Assembly (NCBI GenBank): GCA_903864485.1 | Contig: CAIPGD010000216.1 | Location: 1 to 5,631, forward strand | DNA from: an uncultured bacterium | Lineage (GTDB): Bacteria > Pseudomonadota > Gammaproteobacteria > Burkholderiales > Burkholderiaceae_E | Length of the DNA: 5,631 nucleotides | Direction: 5' to 3' | Shown: positions 5,132 to 5,631 of the stretch, in pieces | Numbering within the stretch: the stretch's first letter is position 1 | Layout: each line of letters starts with the position of its first letter | Program-made: the position numbers and the translations under genes | The notes under the pieces: generated by a model | Seen by the model: only the letters and a program-made list of their open reading frames with translations | What the model was told of the DNA's origin: nothing | Database searches by the model: none

Positions 5132-5631
5132 CGTCTCAAATTTCATCCGCCACCGAATAGAAACGGATCTGGCGTCGGGCCACTGGGCTGGGCGCCGTTG
5201 GCGGGGCTCCCCTGGTACAGGTCCTGAGCAGGCGCAGGCAGAGCCGGATCCGGCTCGGATTCGCACCCGCTTTCCGCCCGAGCCCAACGGCTATCTGCAC
5301 ATTGGCCACGCCAAATCGATCTGCCTGAACTTTGGTCTGGCTCAGGATTTTGGTGGCGTGTGTCACCTGCGACTGGACGACACCAATCCCACCAAAGAAG
5401 AGCAAGAGTACGTCGATGCGATTATCGACGCGGTACGTTGGCTTGGTTTTAGTTGGTCAGCGTTCGGTACCGATCATCTGTACTTTGCCAGCGATCATTT
5501 CGATACGCTCTACGCATTCGCCGAAGCCCTGATCGAGGGTGGGTTCGCTTACGTTGATTCACAAAGCGCCGATGCGATGCGAGCGTCCCGCGGCACGCTC
5601 ACAGAGCCCGGTCAACCGAGCCCGTGGCGCG
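5121..5631 (+). CDS. glnS: Glutaminyl-tRNA synthetase, N-terminal 170 residues (partial, runs off right edge)
   Basis: Class I cytoplasmic synthetase that charges tRNA-Gln directly with glutamine. The frame gives SNFIRHRIETDLASG (residues 6-20), then RTRFPPEPNGYLHIGHAKSICLNFG with the HIGH motif at 60-63, LRLDDTNPTKEEQEYV, and WLGFSW, all matching the GlnRS catalytic domain; it stops mid-codon after RGTLTEPGQPSPWR. The KMSKS-like loop and anticodon-binding domain lie beyond the edge. TTG at 5121 is chosen because it is the only standard start after the in-frame TGA at 5106-5108 and before the conserved NFIR block; no Shine-Dalgarno sequence precedes it. Compared with E. coli GlnRS, about 20 extra residues (HWAGRRWRGSPG to PDPARI, about 21-47) sit before the HIGH region; similar inserts occur in Burkholderiales as far as I recall. 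The gene probably has its own promoter or is read from the upstream operon. Confidence 0.96.
   Translation, partial: MTELVSNFIRHRIETDLASGHWAGRRWRGSPGTGPEQAQAEPDPARIRTRFPPEPNGYLHIGHAKSICLNFGLAQDFGGVCHLRLDDTNPTKEEQEYVDAIIDAVRWLGFSWSAFGTDHLYFASDHFDTLYAFAEALIEGGFAYVDSQSADAMRASRGTLTEPGQPSPWR

Overview
The window looks like a piece of a proteobacterial chromosome, most likely a betaproteobacterium of the order Burkholderiales. This is inferred, not proven. The supporting points are a bacterial glutaminyl-tRNA synthetase (absent from most bacterial phyla) with an N-terminal insert of the kind I recall from Burkholderiales, an alanyl-tRNA synthetase close to proteobacterial forms, and a TctA/TctB tripartite tricarboxylate transporter, a family greatly expanded in Burkholderiales.

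Layout: (1) 1-657, minus strand: the first 219 codons of alaS, running off the left edge. (2) 658-769: a 112-bp divergent gap with a good sigma70-type promoter candidate for alaS and a leader hairpin. (3) 770-2047, plus: a family III (CaiB/BaiF) CoA-transferase. (4) 2048-2157: a 110-bp gap with a perfect 8-bp dyad just ahead of the next gene and no convincing terminator. (5) 2158-2622 and 2645-4153, plus: tctB- and tctA-like membrane subunits, 22 nt apart. (6) 4177-5076, plus: a beta-hydroxyacid dehydrogenase of the 3-hydroxyisobutyrate dehydrogenase family, 23 nt after tctA. (7) 5077-5120: a short gap made of 16-bp imperfect tandem repeats that run into the next start codon. (8) 5121-5631, plus: the 5' part of glnS, running off the right edge.

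The four genes between the two tRNA synthetases read as a small catabolic cassette: TctBA imports an organic acid, the CoA-transferase activates a carboxylate as its thioester, and the dehydrogenase oxidises or reduces a beta-hydroxyacid or semialdehyde. The substrate cannot be read from the sequence. No periplasmic binding protein (TctC/Bug) is present, so transport would need one encoded elsewhere.

I see no mobile element, CRISPR array, tRNA/rRNA gene or phage gene. All enzyme families are known. The items most worth a second look are the tandem repeat joining the dehydrogenase stop to the glnS start, the dyad before tctB, and the absence of a recognisable Shine-Dalgarno sequence at all six starts.
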